A stretch of 64,000 nt of DNA from positions 496,001-560,000 of the forward strand of contig NZ_CANMKO010000001.1 in the NCBI RefSeq assembly GCF_947498515.1, written 5' to 3'. The DNA comes from an uncultured Pelagimonas sp. (GTDB lineage Bacteria; Pseudomonadota; Alphaproteobacteria; Rhodobacterales; Rhodobacteraceae). This document shows, piece after piece, positions 38,245 through 46,493 of this stretch. The notes under the pieces were generated by a model. The model did no database searches and was not told the DNA's origin. It saw nothing but the letters and a program-made list of their open reading frames with translations. Every line of letters starts with the position of its first letter. The first letter of the stretch is position 1. The translations under genes and the position numbers were made by a program.

Positions 38245-39540
38245 ATGATGCATGTCCAAGGGATGACTTTGCGTTCTGTTGCGGCGGGTTCTGTATCTGC
38301 TATGGCGATGCTGGTTGCGGGCGCTGTTTCTGCGGCTGAGATCGATCTGATGATTTCGGACGTTGATGGCAAAGCGGGTTTGGTCAAGGAATTGGCCGAG
38401 CGTTACCAAGCCGACAACCCCGATACCAAGATCACCATCAACGCGGTTGGCTACAACGTGATCCGCGAACAGCTTGCGGTTCAGCTCGAAGCAGGCAGCG
38501 GCCCTGATCTTGCTTTCGTCACCAATTTGGGTGGTCTGAACCCGTTCTATGTTGACCTGACCCCGCATGTTGATGCCGCCGAATGGGAAGCCAACTATGG
38601 CGCGGTTCTGCCGTGGTATCGCGCGGGCGCACCGGATGGTATCTTTGGGTTCCACACCGAAATGACCGTCACCGGCCCCTACGTCAACCTGACCATGTTC
38701 GAAGAAGCCGAGGTCGAGGTGCCGGCGGCGGGCGCAACTTGGGAAGAGTGGGCGGACGCCGCCCAACAGGTGATGGACAACACCGGGTCTTATGCCGGTA
38801 TGGTTATGGACCGCTCTGGCCACCGCATGGCCGGTCCGGCGATGTCCTATGGCGCGGCCTACTTTAGCGCAGATGGGAAATTGGTCGCCGATGACGGGTT
38901 CAAAGCCTTCTCGCAGCTGATGATCGATTGGCACAAATCCGGCCTGATGCCGCCTGATGTTTGGCCCGCTGTGTCCGGTGCGAAATACGCCAACGGCAAC
39001 GAAATGTTCTTCAACTCGGATGTGCCTTTCTACATGTCCGGCTCTTGGAACACCGGCAACGTGCAGTCCAACGTTGGTGACAAATTCGACTGGACCGTGG
39101 CCCCCGTGCCATGTGGCCCAGCGGGGTGTGGCGTGATGCCGGGTGGGTCCGGTCTTGTGGCGTTCAAATCGGGTGACGCAGCCCAAGAAGAAGCCGCCGC
39201 CAAGTTTGTCGCTTGGATGGGAAGCACCGACATTGCGCGCGAATGGTATTCCAAAACCTACGCAATCCCGGCGCATGCGGGGCTTCAGGCCGAAGGTCTT
39301 GACTACATCGGCAACGGTGCAAGCCAAGCCGTGTCTGATGGTCTCGCGGCCTTCACAGGTATGGCGGCCAAAGCCGCAGCCGAGACGCCGCAGGCCTATC
39401 AACTGCAGGGCAGCCCCAAAGGGTTCGTGATGTATAACGCCACGGTGCAATACATCGGTGCCGCGCTGAATGATGAGCTGTCACTGGATGAGGCTATGGC
39501 CAAAATTCAAGAAGAGCTTGACACCAACGCCAACCAGTAA
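38245..39540 (+). CDS. Sugar ABC transporter substrate-binding protein
   Basis: 431 residues with a signal peptide (VAAGSVSAMAMLVAGAVSAAE). The mature protein is an SBP type 1 sugar binder: DGKAGLVKELAERYQADNPDTK, a VQLEAGSGPDLAFV motif, FHTEMTVTGPYVNL, and FYMSGSWNTGNVQSN near residue 265. GGAGGAAA lies 6 nt before the ATG at 38245. A hairpin after its stop fits its need for excess expression. The order of the following genes (permease, permease, ATPase, oxidoreductases, esterase) suggests a carbohydrate with a uronic acid or ester group. Confidence 0.93.
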   Translation: MMHVQGMTLRSVAAGSVSAMAMLVAGAVSAAEIDLMISDVDGKAGLVKELAERYQADNPDTKITINAVGYNVIREQLAVQLEAGSGPDLAFVTNLGGLNPFYVDLTPHVDAAEWEANYGAVLPWYRAGAPDGIFGFHTEMTVTGPYVNLTMFEEAEVEVPAAGATWEEWADAAQQVMDNTGSYAGMVMDRSGHRMAGPAMSYGAAYFSADGKLVADDGFKAFSQLMIDWHKSGLMPPDVWPAVSGAKYANGNEMFFNSDVPFYMSGSWNTGNVQSNVGDKFDWTVAPVPCGPAGCGVMPGGSGLVAFKSGDAAQEEAAAKFVAWMGSTDIAREWYSKTYAIPAHAGLQAEGLDYIGNGASQAVSDGLAAFTGMAAKAAAETPQAYQLQGSPKGFVMYNATVQYIGAALNDELSLDEAMAKIQEELDTNANQ

Positions 39541-39554
39541 GGCGCAATGAAATG

Positions 39555-39585
39555 GGGCGGGTGCCTATGCGGTGCCCGCCCTTTT
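39555..39585 (+). terminator. Attenuator-like hairpin after the sugar binding-protein gene
   Basis: GGGCGGG (39555-39561) pairs with CCCGCCC (39575-39581), and the inner GCC/GGT bases extend the stem; TTTT follows directly. It lies 14 nt after the stop and before the first permease gene, where partial termination would lower expression of the membrane parts. Confidence 0.7.
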
Positions 39586-39620
39586 GCCCCCCACAAGGGG
39601 CGTTTTGATCGGGACGTTTC

Positions 39621-41045
39621 ATGACACCTGCAGGCTTCACAGTTGCCTTCGCCGCCCTATTCTGGGGGCTTGGCGGGGCAATCTGGCTCCTTATGCGGCG
39701 ACGCTATACGCATCGCCAGATACCGCAATTCTTTATGGATCTACTGGGCTTTCCGGTGGAATTGGCCCAAAGCCTGTTTGGACGAGCCGGGGTGCCTTAC
39801 GCCCTGTTGCTCCCAAACATGTTGATCTTTGGCTTTTTCACCTTCTTGCCGATGATCCTAAACTTTTACGTCTCGTTCACTGGCGGCGCGTCGATCTCGC
39901 TTTTTGATCGCCCTTGGGTTGGTTGGGAAAAATACGCAGACATCTTTAACTGCGAAAACTTCCTGTCGCCGAAATCCTGTTCGAACCCCGGCTATAACTT
40001 CTGGACCGGCATGTTCAACACCCTGTGGTTTGTGTTGATTCAAGTGCCAATTCTATGCGTTGCAGCACTGATCACCGCTTTGGTTGTGAACCAAAACATC
40101 AAAGGCCGCGGTTTTTGGCGGGCGATGTTCTTTTACCCCGTGATGCTTTCTCCGGTTGTGATTGCCAACATCTGGAACTGGGTTTTGCACCGCAAGGGGG
40201 CACTAAACGCCAGCATCGGCGAGGCGCGCGATGCCATGACCGGTCTAGCGGGGCTAAGCGGCTTTGACATGGTCGCCACGGTGATATTTGCGGTGATCCT
40301 GTTGATCGTCTCCGAACGGTCTTTGCGCTCAAACGATGGGCCATCGGCGTCTTGGACGGCGGTGTTTGGGGCACTGATCGCAATGCTTGTCTATTGGTCG
40401 CAACCCCTTAGCCTGCTTGGTTTGCCTGGCTCTGGCTGGCTTGGTCTCGTTATGGCTGCGGGGCTGTATTGGGCGGTGTCTACCGAACAAAGCTTTGCTC
40501 GCATGGCGATTATCGGGGCGGGTATCTTGGCCGTCATCATGTTGTTGATGATCCAATTTGATGCCGTCTTTAGCTTTGGCCGCTATCGTCCGATCAATTG
40601 GCTGGTGACGCCGAAAACCGGTTGGCCGTTCTTCTGGCTGGTGTTTGTTTTCTGTTGGAGCCACATGGGCTTTTATATGCTGATCCTTTTGGCGGGTCTT
40701 CAGGCCATTCCGCGTGATCTCTATGAGGCCGCCAAGATGGACGCGACCAAACCGTTCCGGGCGTTTTACCGCATCACCCTGCCATTGGTCATGCCAACCC
40801 TGACCGTGGTTTTGGTCCTGTCGCTGATCCGAAGCTTCCAAATCTTTGATGAGGTCTATCTGCTAACGGGCGGTGGTCCGGGTCGTGAAACATTCATGGT
40901 CGTGCAAAACATCTACGAAGTCGCATTTTCGAACGATCACCCCGACTATGGCCAAGCCGCTGCAGGCTCGATCCTGATGGCGATTGTCATCGCGGTCTTC
41001 ACCTTCTTCCAGCTCTGGCTAACCCGGAGGCAATCAGACCTATGA
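39621..41045 (+). CDS. Sugar ABC transporter permease 1 with an inserted membrane block
   Basis: 474 residues, whereas the family is usually about 290-330. The core is normal: PYALLLPNMLIFGFFTFLP (near 59-78), the region to NWVLHRKGALN (near 187-196), then WPFFWLVFVFCWSHMGFYML and the EAA loop YEAAKMDATKPFRAFYRITL (about 368-387). Between them, about residues 205-320, lies an insertion with about four hydrophobic stretches, inside the loop where relatives have a short extracytoplasmic turn. The N terminus also has one extra segment. Overlaps the next permease by four bases. Confidence 0.88.
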   Translation: MTPAGFTVAFAALFWGLGGAIWLLMRRRYTHRQIPQFFMDLLGFPVELAQSLFGRAGVPYALLLPNMLIFGFFTFLPMILNFYVSFTGGASISLFDRPWVGWEKYADIFNCENFLSPKSCSNPGYNFWTGMFNTLWFVLIQVPILCVAALITALVVNQNIKGRGFWRAMFFYPVMLSPVVIANIWNWVLHRKGALNASIGEARDAMTGLAGLSGFDMVATVIFAVILLIVSERSLRSNDGPSASWTAVFGALIAMLVYWSQPLSLLGLPGSGWLGLVMAAGLYWAVSTEQSFARMAIIGAGILAVIMLLMIQFDAVFSFGRYRPINWLVTPKTGWPFFWLVFVFCWSHMGFYMLILLAGLQAIPRDLYEAAKMDATKPFRAFYRITLPLVMPTLTVVLVLSLIRSFQIFDEVYLLTGGGPGRETFMVVQNIYEVAFSNDHPDYGQAAAGSILMAIVIAVFTFFQLWLTRRQSDL

Positions 41046-42124
41046 GCCGTTTAGCAACATTTCTGACTCGCACCGCCGGAACAAAAGATAAGGCCGATAG
41101 TTTCACGATCCAAGATTTCTTGGCCTATGCTTATCTGTTTGTCGGGGTTCTGGTGATCCTTGTTCCGGTGCTCTGGACTTTCTTCAGCTCAATCAAATCC
41201 GACACGGCGGTCGAAAGCTTTGACACCCGTCTGATGCCAATGGATCAGATCAGCCAAATGGTTGACGGCGTCGGCGAAAAAGACGTTTGGGTGTATACGG
41301 CCGAAGATGGCCGCACCCAGTTGGTCTTTAAGGCAGGCCCAACCCGCAAGCTAACCGATGTCGCGCCGGTGGATGACCCCGAGGCAGTGTTTCAAGTCCC
41401 ACGCAAAAGCCTAACCCCGCATGAGGATATTCGTGTTGCGGTGGAAAACTACCTTGATCCGATCCTGAAACGGAACGGACAGGATAATTTCCACTTTTTC
41501 ACCTATCTCTACAACTCGGTCTTTGTGACGGTGATTGCGACGCTGATCACGCTTTTGATCAACGCCATGGCGGCCTTTGCCCTGTCGAAATACCGGTTTC
41601 GGGGTCGTCTGACCTTTACGATCTTGATCGTCGCAACGCTCCTGATCCCAAGCTCAATCATCCTAGTATCGCTGTTCTTTGTGGTCTGGAGTTTCGGTAT
41701 TTTCGGCTCGCTTTGGGGGGTGATTATTCCCGCCGCCGCGACGCCAACCGGAGTGTTCTTGTTGCGGCAATACATGCTGACCATTCCCGACGAATTGCTC
41801 GAAGCGGCGCGTATGGATGCGGCTTCGGAATGGCGTATTTTCTGGCGGATCATCATTCCGCTCTCGCTCCCGGCATTGTCGGTTCTGGCGATCCTCTCGG
41901 TCATTTGGCGGTGGAATGATTTCCTCTGGCCGCTGATCGTGCTGATCTCGGACCCGGCCGCGCATACGTTGCAATTGGGGCTGACCCAATTCGCCGGCGA
42001 GTTTGACACCAACTTCCACTATATTCTCGCCATGACTGTGGTGACGCTGATCCCGATCACGCTTGTGTTCGTATGGCTTCAACGCTTCATCACCACCGGC
42101 ATTGCTACGACAGGTCTGAAATGA
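41042..42124 (+). CDS. Sugar ABC transporter permease 2 with an extended periplasmic loop
   Basis: 360 residues. The N-terminal membrane segment (FLAYAYLFVGVLVILVPVLW, about 28-47) is followed by a long soluble loop of about 85 residues (DTAVESFDT... to YLDPILKRNG) before the TM core at YNSVFVTVIATL. The EAA motif is LEAARMDAASEWRIFWRIII (about 255-275). Loops of this type occur in AglG-like alpha-glucoside permeases. Overlaps the ATPase gene by four bases (ATGA). Confidence 0.9.
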   Translation: MSRLATFLTRTAGTKDKADSFTIQDFLAYAYLFVGVLVILVPVLWTFFSSIKSDTAVESFDTRLMPMDQISQMVDGVGEKDVWVYTAEDGRTQLVFKAGPTRKLTDVAPVDDPEAVFQVPRKSLTPHEDIRVAVENYLDPILKRNGQDNFHFFTYLYNSVFVTVIATLITLLINAMAAFALSKYRFRGRLTFTILIVATLLIPSSIILVSLFFVVWSFGIFGSLWGVIIPAAATPTGVFLLRQYMLTIPDELLEAARMDAASEWRIFWRIIIPLSLPALSVLAILSVIWRWNDFLWPLIVLISDPAAHTLQLGLTQFAGEFDTNFHYILAMTVVTLIPITLVFVWLQRFITTGIATTGLK

Positions 42125-43215
42125 ACGACAAACCCAACTCAAACAAAACGAGGGCACTTCAGCTTTCAGACATCCGCAAAAGCTTTGGCGAAGTTGATGT
42201 CATTCACGGCATCGATCTGGAAATCGAAGAAGGTGAATTCATCGTCTTTGTTGGCCCGTCGGGTTGCGGTAAATCCACCTTGCTGCGTTTGATAGCGGGT
42301 CTTGATGATCCGACATCCGGCGACATCAATCTGAATGGCAAACGCGTCAACAACGTGCCCGCGTCTGAACGTGGGCTGAGCATGGTGTTCCAAAGCTACG
42401 CGCTTTATCCGCATATGACCGTGGGGCAAAACCTGTCATTTGGGTTGGAAAACCTGCGGATGGACCGCGCCGAGATCGACAAGCGCATCAATGATGCGGC
42501 CAAGCTTTTGCAGATCGATCATCTGCTCGGGCGTCGCCCCGGTCAGCTTTCGGGGGGCCAACGCCAGCGGGTTGCCATTGGCCGCGCCATTGTGCGCGAA
42601 CCGGTGATTTTCTTGTTTGACGAACCGCTCTCGAACCTTGATGCCGAGCTGCGCTTGCAAATGCGGGTCGAGATTTCGGACCTGCATGCCAAGCTCAAAA
42701 ACACCATGATCTATGTGACCCATGATCAGATTGAAGCCATGACAATGGCCGACCGCATTGTGGTGTTGCGCGGTGGCAATATCGAACAGGTTGGCCGCCC
42801 GCTGGATCTTTATAACCATCCCAAGAACAAGTTTGTGGCGGGTTTCCTTGGTGCGCCGCAGATGAACTTCCTCGAAGGAACATTGGACGGAAATGTCATG
42901 TCCTTGAATTGTGGCATGGTGCGTGATGTTCCATTGGCACAGCCGGGCAAAGGGGCCGTCACGCTGGGCATTCGCCCCGAAAACATTCATGTCGATTTGG
43001 GTGGTAAAGGCGATGAAACCGTGACGGTTCAGAACTTTGAACAGTTGGGCGCGGTGACCTATATCTATGCGACATTCGCCAATGGCGACACGCTAACGGT
43101 TCAGCATGCCCATCAAATTCCGCTACAAAAGGGCCAAGAGCTTGGGGTGAGTTTCCCAACCGAAAGCTTCCACTTGTTTGGCGAAGATGGCGCGTCGATG
43201 GAGCTTGCGCGATGA
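42121..43215 (+). CDS. Sugar ABC transporter ATP-binding protein (MalK/UgpC type)
   Basis: 364 residues: Walker A GPSGCGKSTLL, Q-loop FQSYALYPHMTV, signature LSGGQRQRVAIGR, Walker B FLFDEPLSNLDAEL, switch His in YVTHDQIEAMTMADRI. After about residue 240 comes the MalK-type regulatory (OB-fold TOBE) domain, including GIRPENIHV. I start it at the ATG at 42121, which overlaps the permease stop. Its 3' end overlaps the first oxidoreductase by four bases. Confidence 0.95.
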   Translation: MNDKPNSNKTRALQLSDIRKSFGEVDVIHGIDLEIEEGEFIVFVGPSGCGKSTLLRLIAGLDDPTSGDINLNGKRVNNVPASERGLSMVFQSYALYPHMTVGQNLSFGLENLRMDRAEIDKRINDAAKLLQIDHLLGRRPGQLSGGQRQRVAIGRAIVREPVIFLFDEPLSNLDAELRLQMRVEISDLHAKLKNTMIYVTHDQIEAMTMADRIVVLRGGNIEQVGRPLDLYNHPKNKFVAGFLGAPQMNFLEGTLDGNVMSLNCGMVRDVPLAQPGKGAVTLGIRPENIHVDLGGKGDETVTVQNFEQLGAVTYIYATFANGDTLTVQHAHQIPLQKGQELGVSFPTESFHLFGEDGASMELAR

Positions 43216-44225
43216 AGGCCGCTTTGATCGGCCTTGGGATGGTGACGCGCACCTTTGGAGACGCGATCCGCAACTCGGACGCCGTCGAATTATCTTATGT
43301 CTATGCGCGCTCGGCCGAAAGCCGGGCGCGTTTCCTTGCTGAATGGCCGGACTTGGGCGCGGTTGAGGCCACGTCGGTGGCCGAAATCGCCGCCTCGGAT
43401 GTGGATTTCGTTTTGCTCACCACACCTCCCAATGCACGCGCCGAGATTGTCAAAGAATTGGTGGCCGCGGGCAAACCTATCTTAATGGAAAAACCGGTGG
43501 AGCGCACGTTGGAAGGCGCGACAAAACTGGTCGAAATCTGCGAGGCGGCTGGCGTGCCATTGGGCATCATGCTGCAACATCGCGCCCGGCCCGTGGTGGA
43601 TGATTTGCGCAAATTGCTGCCTGAACTTGGTGCGCTGCGTATGGCCGAGGTCAACGTGCCGTGGTGGCGCCCGCAGGCCTATTACGACGAACCGGGGCGT
43701 GGGTCTTATGCGCGTGACGGCGGCGGGGTGATGATTTCGCAGGCGATCCACACGATGGATTTGATGCTGTCCCTCACCAGCCCGGTGACCGAGGTCACGG
43801 CGATGACAGCCACTACCGATTTCCACGATATGGAGTCCGAGGATTTCATCTGTGCCGGGATGCGGTTTGAAAATGGCGCGGTGGGGCAATTGTTTGCCAC
43901 GACCTCAAGCTTTCCGGGCAAGGGCGAAACGATCACGCTGCATTTTGCCGCCGGATCAGTGCACCTTGAGGCCGGGTTACTTGAGATCAACTGGCAAGAT
44001 GGCCGATCAGAAACCGTGGGGCAGGCGGCCTCGTCCGGGGCAGGGGCCGATCCGATGGCCTTTACCAGCGATTGGCACCGCTTTGTGATCGAGGATTTCG
44101 CCGAAAGCCTGACGCAAAAGCGCGCGCCATTGGTCCCGGGACGCACCGCGCTCGAGGTGCACCGTTTGATCACAGCGCTTGAAGCGTCGGGCAAATCGGG
44201 CACAACTGTTCAGGTGGAGCGATAA
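43212..44225 (+). CDS. Gfo/Idh/MocA oxidoreductase A of the sugar locus
   Basis: 337 residues. N-terminal Rossmann segment AALIGLGMVTRTFGDAI (near 3-19), EKPVERTLEGA (EKP motif near 94), then the C-terminal domain with VPWWRPQAYYDEPGRGSY and GGGVMISQAIHTMDLML (conserved His near 180). NAD(P)-dependent oxidation of a sugar or polyol is expected. It overlaps the transporter ATPase, so it belongs to the same transcript. Followed by a 205-nt gap with weak hairpins. Confidence 0.87.
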   Translation: MKAALIGLGMVTRTFGDAIRNSDAVELSYVYARSAESRARFLAEWPDLGAVEATSVAEIAASDVDFVLLTTPPNARAEIVKELVAAGKPILMEKPVERTLEGATKLVEICEAAGVPLGIMLQHRARPVVDDLRKLLPELGALRMAEVNVPWWRPQAYYDEPGRGSYARDGGGVMISQAIHTMDLMLSLTSPVTEVTAMTATTDFHDMESEDFICAGMRFENGAVGQLFATTSSFPGKGETITLHFAAGSVHLEAGLLEINWQDGRSETVGQAASSGAGADPMAFTSDWHRFVIEDFAESLTQKRAPLVPGRTALEVHRLITALEASGKSGTTVQVER

Positions 44226-44231
44226 GGAACG

Positions 44232-44366
44232 CGCCCGACCTGTAGGGCGTTTTCGACCCCAGAGACATGGATTGCGCGGGCCAACACCACAACGGTGCCG
44301 TCAGTCACTAGGTTGCAATCGCGCCCACCGGGGGGAGGTCGGGCGCGGCCCGGTCTAAGGCCGGGC
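44232..44366 (+). other. Gap with two weak hairpins between oxidoreductases A and B
   Basis: In 44226-44430 I see no gene. CGCCC (44232-44236) can pair with GGGCG (44245-44249), followed by TTTT, and GCCCGG (44348-44353) with CCGGGC (44361-44366). These stems are short. They may lower read-through into the second part of the operon or mark a second promoter; neither is shown. Confidence 0.35.
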
Positions 44367-44430
44367 GACAGTTGCACATTTCCCCAACGAATTTGAGGCC
44401 TGCATCTGCAGGTGGGAGAGGACAAAACAC

Positions 44431-45438
44431 ATGCCATTCAAACTCGGCGTATTGGGTATCGATCACGGCCATATTTTCGGGATGCTCAGCAATATGAAGG
44501 CGCAGGGCTGCACCTGTGATGCCTATTGGACAGACGGCCCCGCCGTTACCGAAGAGAAGTTTAACACCACATTTCCCGAAGTGACCAAAGTCGAAGATCG
44601 CCGCGCCATTCTTGAGGATGAAGCGATCTCGATGGTTTTGATCTCGGCAGTGCCAGCGGATCGCGCGGCATTGGCGATTGAGGCCATGGAAGCGGGCAAA
44701 GACGTGATGGTGGACAAACCGGGTTGCACCACATTGGAGCAGCTTGAGGCGATCAAGGAATGTCAGGCCCGCACCGGGCGCATTTGGTCGGTGAATTTCT
44801 CGGAACGCTTTGAGGTCCGCGCCACCACCAAAGCCAGCGAGCTGGTACAGCAAGGCGCGATTGGTCGGGTGATCCAAGTTGTGACCTTGGCCCCGCATAA
44901 ACAAAACCTCAAAACCCGTCCCGATTGGTATTTTGAGCGTGAGCGCTATGGCGGTATTCTGACCGACATCGGCAGCCATCAGGTTGATCAGTTCCTGCAT
45001 TTCACCGGGTCTACGGATGTCACGATTGCGGCGGCGCATGTGGAAAACACCACGCGGCCTGAATACCCTGGATTTCAGGATTACGGCGAAATGACCCTGC
45101 ATGGCGACGGCGGTCACGGCTATCTGCGCCTTGACTGGTTCACGCCAGATGGCTTGCCAACATGGGGCGATGGGCGGTTGTTCTTGCTTGGTACCGAGGG
45201 CACGATTGAATGCCGCAAATACACCGATATTGGGCAGCCCCATCGCACCGATAACCTTTACCTCGTGAATGGAACCGAGAACGCGCATATTGATTGCCGC
45301 GATGTCGATCTACCCTATTTCCCGTGCATTGCAGCGGATGTTCAGGACCGCACCGAAACCGCCTGCCCACAGGCGCATACGTTTTTGACGATGGAAACCT
45401 GTATCAAGGCGCAAATGAAGGCTGAAGCACATGCATAG
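44431..45438 (+). CDS. Gfo/Idh/MocA oxidoreductase B of the sugar locus
   Basis: 335 residues. LGVLGIDHGHIFGMLSNM is an unusual N-terminal loop: His-Gly-His replaces the common GxGxxG spacing. DKPGCTTLEQLEAI has DKP instead of EKP. The C-terminal domain has GGILTDIGSHQVDQFLHF, with an Asp and His in the catalytic region. So it is a family member with somewhat divergent motifs. It overlaps the next oxidoreductase by eight bases. Confidence 0.84.
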   Translation: MPFKLGVLGIDHGHIFGMLSNMKAQGCTCDAYWTDGPAVTEEKFNTTFPEVTKVEDRRAILEDEAISMVLISAVPADRAALAIEAMEAGKDVMVDKPGCTTLEQLEAIKECQARTGRIWSVNFSERFEVRATTKASELVQQGAIGRVIQVVTLAPHKQNLKTRPDWYFERERYGGILTDIGSHQVDQFLHFTGSTDVTIAAAHVENTTRPEYPGFQDYGEMTLHGDGGHGYLRLDWFTPDGLPTWGDGRLFLLGTEGTIECRKYTDIGQPHRTDNLYLVNGTENAHIDCRDVDLPYFPCIAADVQDRTETACPQAHTFLTMETCIKAQMKAEAHA

Positions 45439-46486
45439 GGTCGCAATCATCGGTGCCGGGATCGGCAAAGAGCATCTGGCAGGGTATCAGGCGCTGCCAG
45501 AGCGGTTTGAGGTTGCCTATATTTGCGACCTGAACGAAGAGCGCGGCAAGGCCTTGGCCAAGGCGGGTGGCGTTGGTTTTACGGCGGATTTCGCCGGGGT
45601 TCTGGCGGATGAGAGCATTGATATCGTTGATATTTGCCTGCCGCCGCATCTGCATTTCCCATGTTGTATTCAGGCGCTTGAGGCTGGCAAACATGTGGTT
45701 TGTGAAAAGCCGCTTGTTGCCTCCGTGCGTGATGCGGACCTTCTGTTGGACAAGGTCAAGGAGACCGGCAAAAGCGTGTTCCCGGTGTTTCAATATCGCT
45801 ATGGCATTGGCACAGCTCAGCTGCAGGCGCTGCAAGACGCGGGCCTTGCAGGCAAGCTTTATGCTGGTTCGATTGAAACCCATTGGAATCGCGACGCGGA
45901 TTATTACGCGGTGGATTGGCGCGGCACTTGGGCCGGGGAAAGTGGCGGTGCCATTTTGGGGCACGCCATTCACATCCACGATTTCTTACCGGCATTTTTG
46001 GGACCTGTGTCACAGGTCTTTGCCGATCTTGGCACGCGGGTGAATGACATCGAAGTCGAAGACAGCGCGGCGCTGTCAATTCGGTTGGAAAATGGCGCTT
46101 TGATCACGTCGTCGGTGACGTTGGGCTGTGCAACAGACTATAGCCACATGCGGTTGATGTTCGAAGGGTTCACCGTCGAAAGCGGCACGTCGCCTTATGC
46201 ACCCGCCGCCGACCCGTGGGTGTTTACGGCGCGCTCGCCAAGCACTCAGGCCCAGATTGACGCGGTTCTGGCCGATGTCGGCCCGGCCCCAACCGGCTTT
46301 CCTGGTCTGTTCAACGCCATGGCGGATGCGCTTGATGGCAAAGGCGGGCGCGAGGTCACCGCGCTTGATGGGCGTCGATCCTTGGAGTTTGTGACGGCGG
46401 TTTACGCGTCTTCGCGCGGCAACATGCCGGTGAAACTTCCACTTGGGTCCGATCATTCGCTTTATGGCGGGTGGCTGCCAGAGTGA
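45431..46486 (+). CDS. Gfo/Idh/MocA oxidoreductase C of the sugar locus
   Basis: 351 residues. RVAIIGAGIGKEHLAGYQAL is a classical dinucleotide-binding entry; CEKPLVASVRDADLLLDKV carries the EKP motif (Lys near 95); GGAILGHAIHIHDFLPAF has the conserved His residues near 180. Coupled by overlap to gene B. Three different Gfo/Idh enzymes in a row suggest successive oxidation/reduction steps, for example via 3-keto sugars, but no substrate is shown by sequence. Confidence 0.87.
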   Translation: MHRVAIIGAGIGKEHLAGYQALPERFEVAYICDLNEERGKALAKAGGVGFTADFAGVLADESIDIVDICLPPHLHFPCCIQALEAGKHVVCEKPLVASVRDADLLLDKVKETGKSVFPVFQYRYGIGTAQLQALQDAGLAGKLYAGSIETHWNRDADYYAVDWRGTWAGESGGAILGHAIHIHDFLPAFLGPVSQVFADLGTRVNDIEVEDSAALSIRLENGALITSSVTLGCATDYSHMRLMFEGFTVESGTSPYAPAADPWVFTARSPSTQAQIDAVLADVGPAPTGFPGLFNAMADALDGKGGREVTALDGRRSLEFVTAVYASSRGNMPVKLPLGSDHSLYGGWLPE

Positions 46487-46493
46487 GACCCTG

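Noticed and set aside
38188-39450. 420-codon minus-strand open frame opposite the sugar binding-protein gene
   Set aside because: The + strand protein has a signal peptide, a good ribosome-binding site and family motifs. The minus frame has none.
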